This document shows positions 44,486 to 55,145 of a stretch of DNA of 64,000 bases, piece after piece. The stretch is from Terfezia claveryi (taxonomy: Eukaryota; Ascomycota; Pezizomycetes; Pezizales; Pezizaceae), in contig WHUX01000080.1 of the NCBI GenBank assembly GCA_015179025.1, positions 1 through 64,000 of the forward strand, read 5' to 3'. Numbering within the stretch: position 1 is the stretch's first letter; every line of letters begins with the position of its first letter. Made by a program: the position numbers and the translations under genes. The notes below the pieces were generated by a model. It had not been told where the DNA came from and ran no database searches. It worked only from the letters and a program-made list of their open reading frames with translations.

Positions 44486-44998
44486 TGTAACAACCATATA
44501 TTCAGTTGTCATCACCTGCGATCGCAGGTGATGGGTCATTGCCATTGTTGTCTTTGTCATCACTTGTGATCGCAGGTGATGGGTTATTGTGTTATCGTTA
44601 CCTTGCTTGGCTTCCGAGATAGGGAAGCTTATTTCCCCCATTGCCCTGATCGAGTTATGTATATATAGAGCCTGTCCCTCGTACTGTCGTTGGATCCCCA
44701 TCCAACATCTTGTATACCATTACAGGACCTTGCTTCTCCCAGTGCTTGTGCACCTCCCTTGTGCACATCCTTGTCTCGTACAAATAACTCTGCAGTATAG
44801 CTGCCTCCTTTGACACATGTGGCAACTGCCTCCGCGTGTCTCGTGCCCCTTGCCCTCTGCCTTTCTCGCCCTCGCCCTTGCCCCCATCATAGCCTCTCCT
44901 CTAGTCACTCACGTAGTGTTCCTACGTGTGTGTTATCCTAGCCTTGCCTTTGCCCTAGCGTACCCCTTAGTCGCCTTGTCCCCTGAGCCCTCGTTACA
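44486..44998 (+). repeat. Gypsy B2 3' LTR (513 bp)
   Basis: Starts TGTAACAACCATATATTCAG, carries two ATCACCTGCGATCGCAGGTG-type palindromes (44510-44580), and ends CCCTCGTTACA. The closest relative in the window is the Gypsy E LTR (51639-52160) rather than the B2 5' LTR. Confidence 0.85.
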
Positions 44999-45762
44999 CA
45001 TACCATGTTGTATGCCCCTCACAAGTCCAATTTGGTAAACCATTTCGCCTTGGAAAGCCTAGCTAATATCTCCTGAATCAGAGGTAGGGGGTATCTATTT
45101 TTGACGGTTCTTTCATTCAGGCCATGATAATTAACACACAACTGAAGGGAGCCATCCGACTTCTTCACGAATAGCACCAGGGCACTGGTTGGAGAGGAGC
45201 TATGGCGAATGAAGCTCTTGTTGAGGTTTTCTACCAAGTACTTTTTCAAAGCTTCCAGCTCTAACTGGGACATTCCGTAGAGGGGCCCATAGGAGGGGGT
45301 CTTACCCTCTATCAGCGGAATAGTGTGATCATATGGCCGGTGAGGTATGAGCTTTTCTGCAGCCTTCTCTGAGAACAGGTCGATGAATTCGTGGTATTCG
45401 TATGAGACCATGGACTTCCACTCCTCCTTAGACCTCATCTTATTAATCTCCAGGTTTACATCATGTATAGACAGAGCCTGAGCCTTCAGCTTGTACCTTC
45501 TGGTAAGGTAAGGGAAAGTCCCTACTCTGAAAAAGCTAATATTCAGAGGTTTTGGAGGCAGTACAACAGGGGGAATTGGGGGAATAGTGGGTATAGGGGT
45601 AGAAGCGGGAGAAACAGGAGGATTGGCACCAATGTATACATTCCAATGTACTACCTGGGTCGGGTGGGTTATTGAAGATGGCAAGGCATACAGCCCAGTA
45701 ATAGTAGCCTTTGGATTTCTGTAGTGTTTTTGGCAATACTGGCTATTGAACTGCAGGGTGTA
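44999..45762 (-). pseudogene. pol: Gypsy E Pol, linker and RT start
   Basis: Contains YTLQFNSQYCQKHYRNPKA, the Pro-rich linker, RRYKLKAQALSIHDVNLEI, YGPLYGMSQLELEALKKYL, KKSDGSLQLCVNYHGLNE and AKWFTKLDL. It joins the protease at 49984 across the pogo insertion; insert plus duplication is 4221 bp, so the frame is preserved. Confidence 0.82.
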
Positions 45763-46632
45763 CCATACATCCCCGAGATTAGGCTCACCACTGGGATGTG
45801 GCGCATCCCCCACATGCCAGTGACAAGGGTAGTGACAAGGGTCTGCGACATACAAATACGGGGCAAGCAGGGCAACACCAAAGCCTACAGTTGAATACCA
45901 CTTTACCCACAAGATAGACTACCTAAAGACCGGAATTTAACGGAGAATTGAACATTGGTAGGTATAATCTGCCACTGAAGGGTGATTATTAGCTAACTAT
46001 TTTCAAAGCCTCTAGTTGCCCCAAGCTTGCGAAATAGGTTAGGCGAAGCCAAGAAAGCTCAAGGCATAGTACCAAAAGGAGTCATCTATTGCTTTTGCAC
46101 TGACAGAACTATAATCTGAGCTCTACCCATCGATCTGCAAGGCTGCCGATATTAATGGTATTGAATTGACTACCTTACGAAGACGTTTTCATATAGGACA
46201 AGGTAGGGTGGCTGGATATAAGTCTCAGCAGCTAGTGACAGCAGTAGAGAAATGAGCTATTGTACGCTAGATATATCAATTGGAGCTTGCAGGCTTTCTA
46301 CCACAGATTGAGCATGTTCGAGAAGCCATTATGATTTTGCGAGATGCACCTGAGAACCTAGATCAAGTTATAGGGAAAAATTGGATTACTAGATTTCTTA
46401 ATCGGCATCCAAACCTTGTAGCAAAGTTCTCATCCACATTTGACAAAAAGAGAATTAAGGCTAGTGATCCAAAGGTTCTACTTGATTACTTTTGGAGGTT
46501 AGGTTCACTTATCTGAAAATTTGAGATTCCGGAAGATATGTGGTTCAATATGGATGAGAAAGGGTTTATGATGGGCAAGTCTGATCGATGCAAGGTTATT
46601 TGTAGACAACGAGGAAGAGGAATGACAGGAAA

Positions 46633-48634
46633 CATCAGCAAAAAAAAATTTGCGTCAGGACACACGATATCTTCATATGCATCAGGTCACTTCCCATCAT
46701 TTAGGTGGTTGCGTCCTGTGCTTCCCATCATTTAGGTGGTTGCGTCCTGTGCTTCCTGTCAGCCAGTTTGCATCCCGTGCTTCCTGTCAGCAAGGTTGCA
46801 TCCTGTACTTTCTGTTAGTGAGGTTGCGTCCTCTGGCTTGCACGTTGCATCCCATGCTTCCTGTTAGCTAGGTTGCATCTCGTGCTTCCTATTAGCAAGG
46901 CTGTATCCCCTACTATTCATATATTCACGGCCTCTATATATGTATGAGTTCATGCATTCGTAGCCTCTGACTATGTATGTATTTATACATATTTGGGGAG
47001 GCCACAAATGCATGAATAAAAGGCCGCGAATGCACATATACACAGGGCACAAAAACATGAATTCAATACATGATAAATCCCATGTTTAAATGTACTACAT
47101 CCAGCTATTTCCCCCTCCGTACTAGATTGTTCACATGAGTAGAGGAGCTCCATTCGACACCTTCTATAGAGCAGGTTCTTAGACAACGCCATGCAGGTTC
47201 TAAGACAGCACACGGAACAAGTTCTAAGACACATTAAGGGGCTGGGGGATCTCCAAGCCAGACTAGCAAATCCCCTATTTCAAAAGTGTGGCCGCCTGGG
47301 ACTTAGAGGTTTTTTCCTGTCATTCCTTCCTAAGGCCACCGCACCATCATAGGGAGCTTGTTACGACGCTGATTTGTGGTCTCGTGAATGCGGACATCGA
47401 GGTTGATATGGTCGTTGATATTGAATGCTCAGTAGGCAGCTCTGCACGCGGATATCTAGGCTGGTTTGCTCGCTGGATTCTAGGCTCATTTACACGGTGA
47501 TTTCTAAGCTAATTTGCTCGCTCAATTCCAGACTCATTTGCTCGCTCAATTCCAGGCTCATTTGCTCGCTCGATTCCAGGCTCATTTGCTCGCTCAATTC
47601 CAGGCTCATTTGCTCGCTCAATTCCAGGCTCATTTGCTCGCTCGATTCCAGGCTGATTTGCTCGCTCGATTCTAGGCTCATTTGCTCGCTCGATTCCAGG
47701 CTGATTTGCTCGCTCGATTCTAGGCTCATTTGCTCGCTCGATTCCAGGCTCATTTGCTCGCTCATATCCAGGCTGATTTGCTCGCTCGATTCCAGGCTAA
47801 TTTGCTCGATTCTAGGCTCATTTGCTCGCTCGATTCCAGGCTCATTTGCTCGCTCATATCCAGGCTCATTTGCTCGCTCATATCCAGGCTCATTTGCTCG
47901 CTCAATTCCAGGCTCATTTGCTCGCTCGATTCCAGGCTGATTTGCTCGCTCGATTCCAGGCTCATTTGCTAGTCGCTCGATTCCAGGCTCATTTGCTAGT
48001 CGCTCGATTCCAGGCTCATTTGCTCGGTGATATCCAGGCTGATTTGCTCGCTCGATTCCAGGCTCATTTGCACGCTGATTTCAAGGTCGATTTGCAGGTT
48101 GATTTCTAGGTCGATTTGCACGGTGGATACCAGGCTTATTTGCACGGTGATATGGCACTGATTTGGGCAGTGATTTTGGTTTTACGCGTGTTTAGCTAGC
48201 TAGTTTTAGAGATATTATCAGAATCAATTACATTTTTGGAAATGCATAGAATGCAGGTATCAAGCGTAAGGCCGCGCCTATACTAGCCGACTATTTGCGT
48301 CAGATGGTGAACTTAAACATAGTGAGATTTTGCATGCGTACAGGAAGAACAATACTTCATGTGCGTATGATATAATAGGTGCGTGTCATGAAATATGGAT
48401 TTAAATTAGCTGCGCAGTGTAAGTATTATAAGATAGGTGTACATCAGGAAATATGGATTAAAATTAGTTGCATAGGGAAAGTATTATAAAATAATTGTGC
48501 GTCAGGAAATATTAATTTAAATGATTTGCGTCAGGACGGAGCACATGGCTATAGTTGGCTTCTGAATCTCGAGTTTTGCAAAAGAGCTTCATGTGCTTCC
48601 GAAGCACCTGACGCAAACTTTTTTTTTGCTGATG
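46633..48634. mobile_element. 2.0 kb CATCAG-ended element carrying a large minisatellite
   Basis: Left end CATCAGCAAAAAAAAATTTG then CGTCAGG; right end, reverse-complemented, CATCAGCAAAAAAAAAGTTTG then CGTCAGG. AA flanks both sides. The interior has TGCGTCCTGTGCTTCC-type repeats (46680-46900), palindromic units with GCATTCGTAGCC and TATATATGTATG (46905-47060), and the 24 bp array at 47505-48160. The ORFs within are translations of the array. No transposase is present, so it is non-autonomous. Confidence 0.82.
47505..48165 (+). repeat. 24 bp minisatellite (TTTGCTCGCTCGATTCCAGG)
   Basis: About 27 units of the 24-mer TTTGCTCGCTC(A/G)ATTCCAGG plus CTCA or CTGA, with variants (CATATCCAGG, CGATTCTAGG) and two GCTAGTCGCTC insertions. 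All six frames stay open over long stretches, which explains the repetitive ORFs here. Confidence 0.9.
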
Positions 48635-49983
48635 AAGCTTGCGCAAGATGGGAATAGGGAGCTAATAACAGTTATTGAGACTATTTGCGGAGATGGCACA
48701 GTATTACCCCCTTTGGTTATTTATAAGGGAGCGAAGCGATATATGAGTTGGTTTCAGCATTTGAAGGAAGATTCGGAAGCGGCGGATTACTTATTTGCAA
48801 CCTCACCTAAAGGATGGATGAACCGCAAGCTTGGGATAGAATGGCTCAAGCATTTCGATCAGATAACAAAGCCACGGGTTACAGCAATATCCCCTTACAG
48901 TCTTCTCATTATCAATGGACATGATTCACATATTACTCTCAAGTTTGTTAAGTATTGTGATGAAGCCAATATCAAGCCCTATTGTTTACCACCACATAGT
49001 ACTCATCTACTTCAGCCATTGGATGTCGGTTTGTTTTCTCCACTCCAAAAAGCATATGGTAAAGCAGTGGATCGGACAACTTGATTCTCATTTTTTACGA
49101 TTTGGAAGGAGAATTTTCTTCCTTTGCTTGTTGAGGCTCAACAAGCAACATATACGAAGGAAAATATTGCTGCAGGATGGCGTGGAGCTGGTTTGATTCT
49201 ATTTAATGCTCGATATATTCTTGGCAAACTTCTGCATGAACATGTCTTAGAATCATCATCGCCTCCTCCCTCTACAACCATTGCAACTCCAAAGAATTTA
49301 AGTAATCTCCTCCACCACACTAGAAGAGCTAAGCTTATATTGAAAAGAGATGCTCTTGTTGATAAGGAAGAGCTTTTGGATGTGATAGAATGCTTGGAGC
49401 ACTTTGGGATTGCAGCGGATAAGGATCGGGACCTATAGCGAGTTACATTTACCAAATGGTAGGAAGCGGCACAGTTGGCAGCTCCTAAAGATAAGAGGCA
49501 TATTAGGAAGGGTTATGGTGAGGTAATTGATGGCAAAACACTTGCTAGATTATATAAAGAGCGAGATGCAGCAGATTTAAAGTGAGCTCAAGCTGTGGAG
49601 AAAAGACAAGCTAAACAAGTAGCTGCTTAATTGGCTGTAGATCACTCTACCAAAGGCAAGCGGGTCTTAATTCAATTACCAGTAGTTATTGAAGTTCTTA
49701 ATGATGAAATGAATAGGTGGAATTCGGATTCAAGTTCATCTTCCTCTCCTAATTCTACCTTGTCTATTATTACCGTTTCTACCCCATTACGTTTATTACA
49801 AAGGGGTATGACCCCTCGCACCCCCCGTTCCTCTCTCAAAATGCGTTCTCAGAGGTCTACCATTCATATTCCTTCGATTCCATCTACTCCGCACTCTTGT
49901 ATAACTAGATCTAGCTCAAAATGTATCTAGTAATAAATTGAGCCACATTCCAGTAGTGAGCCTAATCCCGGTGATGGATGGTA

Positions 49984-50400
49984 CAAGCCAAAGCTAACCA
50001 ATACATCATGCATTCTGAGCCAGGGGATTCTGAGGACAATTAGGTATTTTAGCTTAGTGATGAACATAGGGAGGTTGGCCTCGGAGTGATCCCCCACCAG
50101 GGCAGGCAAGTATGCAATATCAGTAATATCTCTGTAGGAGATAGGTCGACCATCAATGATATCCAGGAAATGAGGGTTTTGAGCTTGGACATGGGTATAG
50201 AGAATTTACTGACAAAGGCTTGGTCAATGAATGCAATTCCTGAAGCTCCGCAATCTATAAGTGCTGACATATTGATTATTCTATTATTGATTTTGAGAGA
50301 GATAGATACAACAAAATGCTCGCTGAACAAGCGAGATTCGTCAATAGCAGAAGAAATAGAAAATGCAAACAAAGACAAATAGCCTAGGGCAGGTCTCTTG
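49984..50400 (-). pseudogene. pol: Gypsy E protease region
   Basis: Contains LFAFSISSAIDESRLFSEHFVV, MSALIDCGASGIAFIDQAF and, after a one-base slip near 50165, the block ending in ALVGDHSEANLPMFITKLKY and IPWLRMHDVLVSFG. Confidence 0.8.
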
Positions 50401-50412
50401 CTAGTATTATTA

Positions 50413-51598
50413 ACTAGGTAAGGGACAGGGCTTTTCCCGACTCATTAACCTCCTCGATCCTGGATTCAGAGATGACGTGTGCGGCTATTGAGCAGTTTTT
50501 ATGGAAGGGATATGCCACGATAAAATGGTCCCCTTTTCAGCATGCTATGCATTACACGTTCATTTGGCGGCGATCTCTCTCCTCCTGAGTTAACCGTGGT
50601 CTACCTGCGGATAGGTCCATAGGCGCGGTACTACCTGCCACGAGAGAAGGGTGTACAGGTTTGTTGGCCGAGGCCGGAACTGCGGCAGGCTTGGGAGTCG
50701 GTTGCTGTTATTGGTACTGTTGCTATGGTTGCTGAGGTAAGCGGGTAGCAGGGTAGAAGGTAGGGCGGTATCTCAACCTAGCCATCCGTTGTTCCACCCT
50801 AGATGCCTGGTCAATTAATTCGTCGAGACTCTTGGTCTCTGGGAGGGTGACCATAGCTTGTTGAAGCTTGTCATTCAGTTCCTCTTGGAACTGCTCGAGC
50901 TTTGACTGGTCATTCCACAATACTTCTGCTACAGCCTAGAGAACTCTATCACATATGTAGACAGATCCGAATTACATTGTTTCAGGGCTCGGAGTGCTCG
51001 GCTAGTCATGCCTACAGTATCGGGGTCCCCAAAAGCCCTATCTAGAATAGCAAAGAGTGCCGAGATGCCATCCAGCTTAATCCCAGTCTTAAGGACATAT
51101 GTCTGGATTTGATCTACTGCCTTACTCTCCAGCAGGGCAAAGACATAAGCCAATTGGTGTTGCTTGGATGGGAATCTGGCTAAGTCCCCATTGTGTTTAA
51201 GGTTTATCGAGTTCTTTCAGGCTCGGAGGTAAGCCCTATCCCTATTGAATTTGGGGGGGTTAGAATACTTTTGGTTTTGGCAGTTGGTGTGGAGGGTGGG
51301 GTTGCCGACATAGCGGCTATAGCATGGTTGAGGGTCTGGATCATGGTTTGCTTGTTGGCCAGAGTGATGGTAGTATTATCGAGGTCATTTTGGAGTACTG
51401 TGATTTCTTCATCGGTGGATCTTAGTTTTCATTTAGCTACAGCCAAGCTATTGCCGAGTTCGGCCCCGATAGCATCTATGGCCTCGAAGATGTCAATAAC
51501 CTCTTGACAATAGGTATTCAATTCGTTTGGGCCTGAGAGTATAGGGGAGTTCCTCCAGGTCTGAAACCTGACAGTGGGTGGTAGTAGAGCTGCTTCTG
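50413..51598 (-). pseudogene. gag: Gypsy E Gag
   Basis: Starts MSEAALLPPTVRFQTWRNSP at about 51598. Readable blocks are AYVFALLESKAVDQIQTYVLKTGIKLDGI (50929-51153) and WNDQSKLEQFQEELNDKLQQAMV (50723-50920). The zinc knuckle near 50535-50580 is degenerate. The frameshift heptamer GGGAAAA is conserved at 50438-50432. Confidence 0.78.
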
Positions 51599-51638
51599 AC
51601 ATGACTGCATACTAGTTGGTCCAAAGGATCTAAGGTAG

Positions 51639-52160
51639 TGTAATGATGGCTCTAGGGGCAAGGCGACCAAGAGGTATGCTGGGGTAAGGGCAAGGCTAGA
51701 GTAATACATATGTAGGAATGCTATATGTGTAACTAAAGGAAAAGGCTAGAACAGGGGTAAGGGCAAGGGTGAGAGAAGCACATAGGAGTAGTAGGAGGCA
51801 GCAGGGCTGTAGAGTTATTCATAAGACAAGGAGGTATACAAGGGAGGTACACAAGCGCTAGAAGAAGCAAGGTCCTATATTAGGTATATAAGACGTTAGA
51901 TGGGGATCTAACCACAGTACGAGGGACAGGCTCTATATATATATAACTCAGTCAGTGCAATGGGGGAAATAAGCTTCCCTATCTCAGAAGCCAAGTAAGG
52001 TAACGATAACAATAACCTATCACCTGTGATCGCAGGTGATGACAAAAACAACAATGGTAATAACCCATCACCTATGTCGCAGGTGATGCCGAGGCCAACA
52101 ATAACGATAACCCATCACTTGTGATCACAGGTGATGACAACTGAACACACAGTTGTTACA
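51639..52160 (-). repeat. Gypsy E 5' LTR (522 bp)
   Basis: On the minus strand starts TGTAACAACTGTGTGTTCAG, has three ATCACCTGTGATCACAGGTG-type palindromes (52020-52130), and ends CATCATTACA before the PBS region. Confidence 0.85.
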
Positions 52161-53030
52161 GCTAGAAATATATTTAATCACAGTTAAAAGCTTCCAATTC
52201 CCATCATCTAGTATCTTGAATTTGCTTCCTCCTTCATATGAACAAATAACCTTGGATACTTGTACCAATCCCATCAAAAATCTCTTTTCATCCATATTAT
52301 ACACTTCCGGCTCTTGAATATTCTTAGCCTTCATGGCGCATCCCAGCTTTGTAAAATGATCATGAATTATAAAGGGGGAAGCTGCTTCAAATCAATCTTG
52401 TTCCATCGTAGTGGTGAATTTAGCAGCCAATTCTGGATGTCGGTCAAGAAATCTAGTAATCCAATGTTCACCGACTTTTTGTTGACTAACTAACTCTACA
52501 GCTTGTCGGACATGCACAACCTTTGGAGGAAACCTACAGCTTTCTAAATGTCGAATCCATCAAAGAACTGCCTTTTCATCAATAGGTGTAAGAGTTTGTT
52601 GTGCTTGGTATGCCAGAAAATGAGGCTTTGCCCCTTTTAAGCACCCACGCAATGTCGAAAATGGGATCCCAAATGTAGTAGATGCATCCCGTATCGTCAT
52701 AAAGGGCTTCCCATCCTTCTTTATGGTCTGTATTGCCTTTATAGCCTTACGGATATTGTCCTCCCGCTGAGCTCGCTTGTGAGCTGCCTCTTGCCTACTC
52801 TTGACCCGTCCCATTTGTGTCCTGGCTTTTCTTGTTATTAGCGACACTTTATCCACAATTCGGTGCATGCTAACTATCATACCTGATACTAGCTTGCCTG
52901 TTACTGGGATGGCGTCGAACGGTTTGTCGCTCTGGAACTTGAATTCACCCCGCTCGGCAACTAGATCGCCGCAAAAAAGCAATTATGCGGCTGAGCGGAA
53001 ACCCTGTCTTGAGCGGAAACCCTGTCGGTC
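52161..53030 (-). pseudogene. Pogo-like transposase N-terminal half (second pogo copy), truncated by Gypsy E
   Basis: Starts MGRVKSRQEAAHKRAQREDN at 52814 with a psq-type HTH (RKAIKAIQTIKKDGKPFMTIRDASTTFGIPFSTL). A CENP-B-type HTH follows (GEHWITRFLDRHPELAAKFTT), then the start of the DDE domain (EVYNMDEKRFLMGLVQVSKVICSY) and GNWKLLTV, where the Gypsy E LTR cuts it. Stops interrupt it near 52555 and 52390. The catalytic C-terminal half is missing. Confidence 0.8.
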
Positions 53031-53345
53031 ACGTTATCTCAACTATTGTTCTATTTGCTTTATTCGGTACAGCGCCCGGCTCATAACATGTAAGATTACG
53101 AGGTTATGTAGCGGAGGAATCGTGAAGATAATTGATCGTGTATATTCAAAGAGGAGGGATATCTAGATATCGCTATAGACTTATTGCTATGGTCCTAGTG
53201 CTCTACTTCCAAAGAGATGTTCTCCTGCGTACTTTCCGGCTCTTTTATCCTTCGCAGAATGTGCCCGTTTTGCCATATTTGGTCCCCCTGTATCTTTACC
53301 TTGTTCCGCCCAATTTGCCTTTTACGGACTCGTGCATTTCCCGTG
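53031..53345. other. Intergenic segment, no supported gene
   Basis: Mostly T/C-rich sequence with CGGAAACCCTGTC repeated at 52998 and 53018. Nothing recognisable beyond a possible start of the LINE fragment that follows. Confidence 0.5.
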
Positions 53346-53535
53346 ATCATCCCACGTGAGAGTATTCCTACAATTTATACCGATAGCAGTATGAGTGAAG
53401 AAAATAGAGTAGGGCTCAGAAAAGGGGACACTGCAGGGGCACACATGCCTACCGGTAGGCACAATGTGCACAGTGTGGGACGGGGAAGTAGCTGGCATAA
53501 GCAAAGCCCTCGCGATGGCTAGCCTGGAATTTTTA
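53346..53535 (+). pseudogene. LINE RNase H fragment
   Basis: IYTDSSMSEENRVGLRKGDTAG followed, after a frame change, by TVWDGEVAGISKALAMASLEFL matches the first and second catalytic blocks of LINE RNase H (YTDGS ... GE..AI). It ends at the T-rich junction near 53530, where a minus-strand LINE-like insert begins. Confidence 0.55.
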
Positions 53536-54980
53536 AAAATACTTGTTTCTCCTATGCGGCCCATTAGGGGGGCCATGAGGAGGCACCCAGAAGCCCTGGT
53601 GGGTTCAAGGTTAAGGCAGCCAGAAACACGCAAGATAAATACATATATGAAGGAATACGAGACCCCGTGTTGTCATTAACGGACGAGCCGATGACCCGCG
53701 AGCCTGACTGAGCCTCCCTTTCTGTACTAAAGAATTGAGAAACTAGCGAGGAAGAAATAGAAATGAAATGAATGACTCCCAGAGATAACTGAATGACAGG
53801 AACTAGTGACTCGTGAAAATGAAAAGTTGACTGGAACAAAAGGGACTCGTAAATACTGCGCCTCTTCTAAATACAACCCAAGAGCTAGGTGTTGTTGCAA
53901 GTTTGGATTGAAATAAATGAAATCCGGAATGCGCACGTGGGCATGTGGTTAAATAAAATCAGGTAAATACTATCCTTCTATGAAATTCAAAGTCCCTCCA
54001 ACAAAGCTAATCTGACACTATTCAATCCCCAAATAGGAGGAATGAAACTAGATATACTAATTCACACGTTCTCGAGCTCTCCCTGCTGATCTAGTCAGAG
54101 CTTTTATAGCCACTCCGCTATACCCAGGGCTACCAACTGAGTCTCCACATCCTCCTTAACCATAAACACAAGCTCCCACAATTTCTTGCCCCTCAGAGCT
54201 ATCCACTCTCCCATCCTGGTGATTCCTATCTTTATCCACTCCTGAACTATAAGGTTGACGAGCATTTGGAACTTTTCCTCCGAAACCCTGTGCGTCATCA
54301 GTATATACCAGCGCGTCCCTGGGGTACTATCATCGTAGGTGAGAAAACCGTAAGCCTTTAGGAACCGCGTGAGGTCAGCCTTCAAAACATTCTCAGGCGC
54401 GCTTGCAGCCATTGTTATTAGGGTTATTGTTGTTTTTCTCTCTGGCGTTAGTATGGTATGCGAGTGTAGAAGAAAGAGGAACTATGGCAATGGACATGGC
54501 TCTGGAGTCCTTAATACGTATACCTCTCAGCATGGCCATGGCACCATTCACTTTGAAGCTATTTCCCTATGGCCGCAGCATTGGTGCCAATTTGGTGGCC
54601 ACCTCCAAATCCAGTTCCACTATTGATGGGTTATTTTCAATCCCATAAGGGATATGGCCTATAGTTTATAGTTCCTTTGTACTTGTGCTATTCTGCTATA
54701 CATGATTCTGTTTAACCTTCAAGCTTCTGTAGAATCCATAGGTCTGCCCGGCCAAGTTAATCCAATAAAAAACAGTTCCGAATGAGGGTAAGAAATGAGC
54801 ACAGTCCTCCTCAGCTAGCTCAGCGGCAATCAATATCTCCCTAGAAATTCAACGTCCCAGGTCAGGAATTGAGCCCAAACTAGCTGATCTCCTCGCAGAA
54901 CGGCATAAAAGGCATTTCGACTCCACCTTTTCATTGGTCCGCTCCCACATACCTATGCATCAAAGGAAACTGTTTGGAAG
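53530..54980 (-). mobile_element. LINE-like insert on minus strand with conserved 3' end
   Basis: The minus-strand 3' end (53530-53600) matches the LINE 3' end at 8395-8477, including the CCTATGCGGCCC and GGGGGGCCATGAGGAG blocks and a short poly(A) (TTTTT on the plus strand at 53531). Upstream lies a 102-residue ORF. No RT is present, so it is an internally deleted or non-autonomous LINE derivative. The 5' end is not defined; a CACTA terminus starts at 54987. Confidence 0.5.
54104..54412 (-). CDS. Hypothetical 102-residue protein, possibly LINE ORF1-derived
   Basis: An intact frame, MAASAPENVLKADLTRFLKA to VALGIAEWL. Charged and mostly helical, with TRWYILMTHRVSEEKFQML and KIGITRMGEWIALRGKKLWEL. 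No Cys knuckle or known motif. Its place in a LINE-like insert suggests an ORF1-type or captured protein; function unknown. Confidence 0.35.
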   Translation of the reverse strand: MAASAPENVLKADLTRFLKAYGFLTYDDSTPGTRWYILMTHRVSEEKFQMLVNLIVQEWIKIGITRMGEWIALRGKKLWELVFMVKEDVETQLVALGIAEWL

Positions 54981-54986
54981 ATGACC

Positions 54987-55145
54987 CACTGTGGTTCATT
55001 AGTTAATATGGGCGCCCATAGTAAACTTAATTAAAAGTTTCAACTTTACTCCAAGTTTAGGTCTAAGTCGCGAGTTTTCGGCCAAGTTAGACCTGCTGAG
55101 GCTTAGCCGTGAAACCTTTGAACCTAAGTGAGCCTTTTCAAGCAA
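54987..55145 (+). mobile_element. Second copy of the CACTA element terminus
   Basis: Starts CACTGTGGTTCATTAGTTAA and is nearly identical to 15663-15821 for 159 bp, including ATGGGCGCCCAT. Preserves the CACTG end that is CTCTG in the large element. A CATCAG element begins at 55146, and I do not find the continuation (AGTTGAGACC) downstream in the window. Confidence 0.8.

Larger units (their letters stand above)
42346..44998 (+). mobile_element. Gypsy B2, 3' half (RNase H, integrase, chromodomain, 3' LTR)
   Basis: Continues B2 from 15662 with SQNDNNGILYPVA. RNase H ([22 protein letters not shown]), H2C2 finger, integrase and chromodomain follow in order, then AGAGGGGGATAG and an LTR. The 5 bp after the LTR (CATAC) belong to Gypsy E and do not match the GGTTA left of the 5' LTR. 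Confidence 0.88.
46140..49930 (+). pseudogene. Pogo-like transposase, split by a 2 kb insertion
   Basis: N-terminal helix-turn-helix region, then the CENP-B-type HTH (GKNWITRFLNRHPNLVAKFSS, 46370-46435). The DDE core begins NMDEKGFMMGKSDRCKV (46549). After the nested element it continues QDGNRELITVIETICGDGTVLPPLVIYKGA (48645), SLLIINGHDSHIT (the second Asp, 48905) and LPPHSTHLLQPLDVGLFSPLQ (48990). The C-terminal part (49080-49930) is Ser/Thr-rich. Stops include TGA 46514, TGA 49082 and TAG 49436. The nested element plus AA duplication is 2004 bp, which keeps the frame. Confidence 0.85.
45763..49981 (+). mobile_element. Pogo/Fot1-like (Tc1/mariner) DNA transposon with 32 bp TIRs in Gypsy E
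   Basis: Left end CCATACATCCCCGAGATTAG and right end, reverse-complemented, CCATCCATCACCGGGATTAG; both continue GCTCAC.ACTGG, giving about 32 bp of inverted repeat with four or five mismatches. TA flanks both ends (45761-45762, 49982-49983), the Tc1/mariner duplication, and removal gives the expected GTGTACAAGCC. It is 4219 bp long, including a 2002 bp nested element. The transposase is on the plus strand. Confidence 0.88.
44999..52160 (-). mobile_element. Gypsy E: decayed Gypsy element, minus strand, split by a pogo transposon and truncated by B2
   Basis: Reading down from 52160: LTR, PBS region, gag, protease, the pogo insertion (45763-49981), then the rest of pol to the RT segment RGAYN at 44999, where the B2 3' LTR abuts. 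The expected remainder (rest of RT, RNase H, integrase, 3' LTR) is not found on the other side of B2. The LTR is followed at 52161 by pogo-like sequence, so E is inserted in that element. Confidence 0.85.

Noticed and set aside
47425..48109. Long ORFs on both strands with repeated CSLDSRLI, ARFQAHLL and SEQMSLES
   Set aside because: They translate the 24 bp minisatellite, whose unit length is a multiple of three and lacks stops in several frames. No start context or non-repeat domain.
54805..54890. tRNA-like sequence TAGCTCAGCGG ... GGTCAGGAATTGAGC
   Set aside because: A- and B-box similarity is weak, and I could not fold acceptor, anticodon and T stems or find an anticodon. At most a SINE-like relic.
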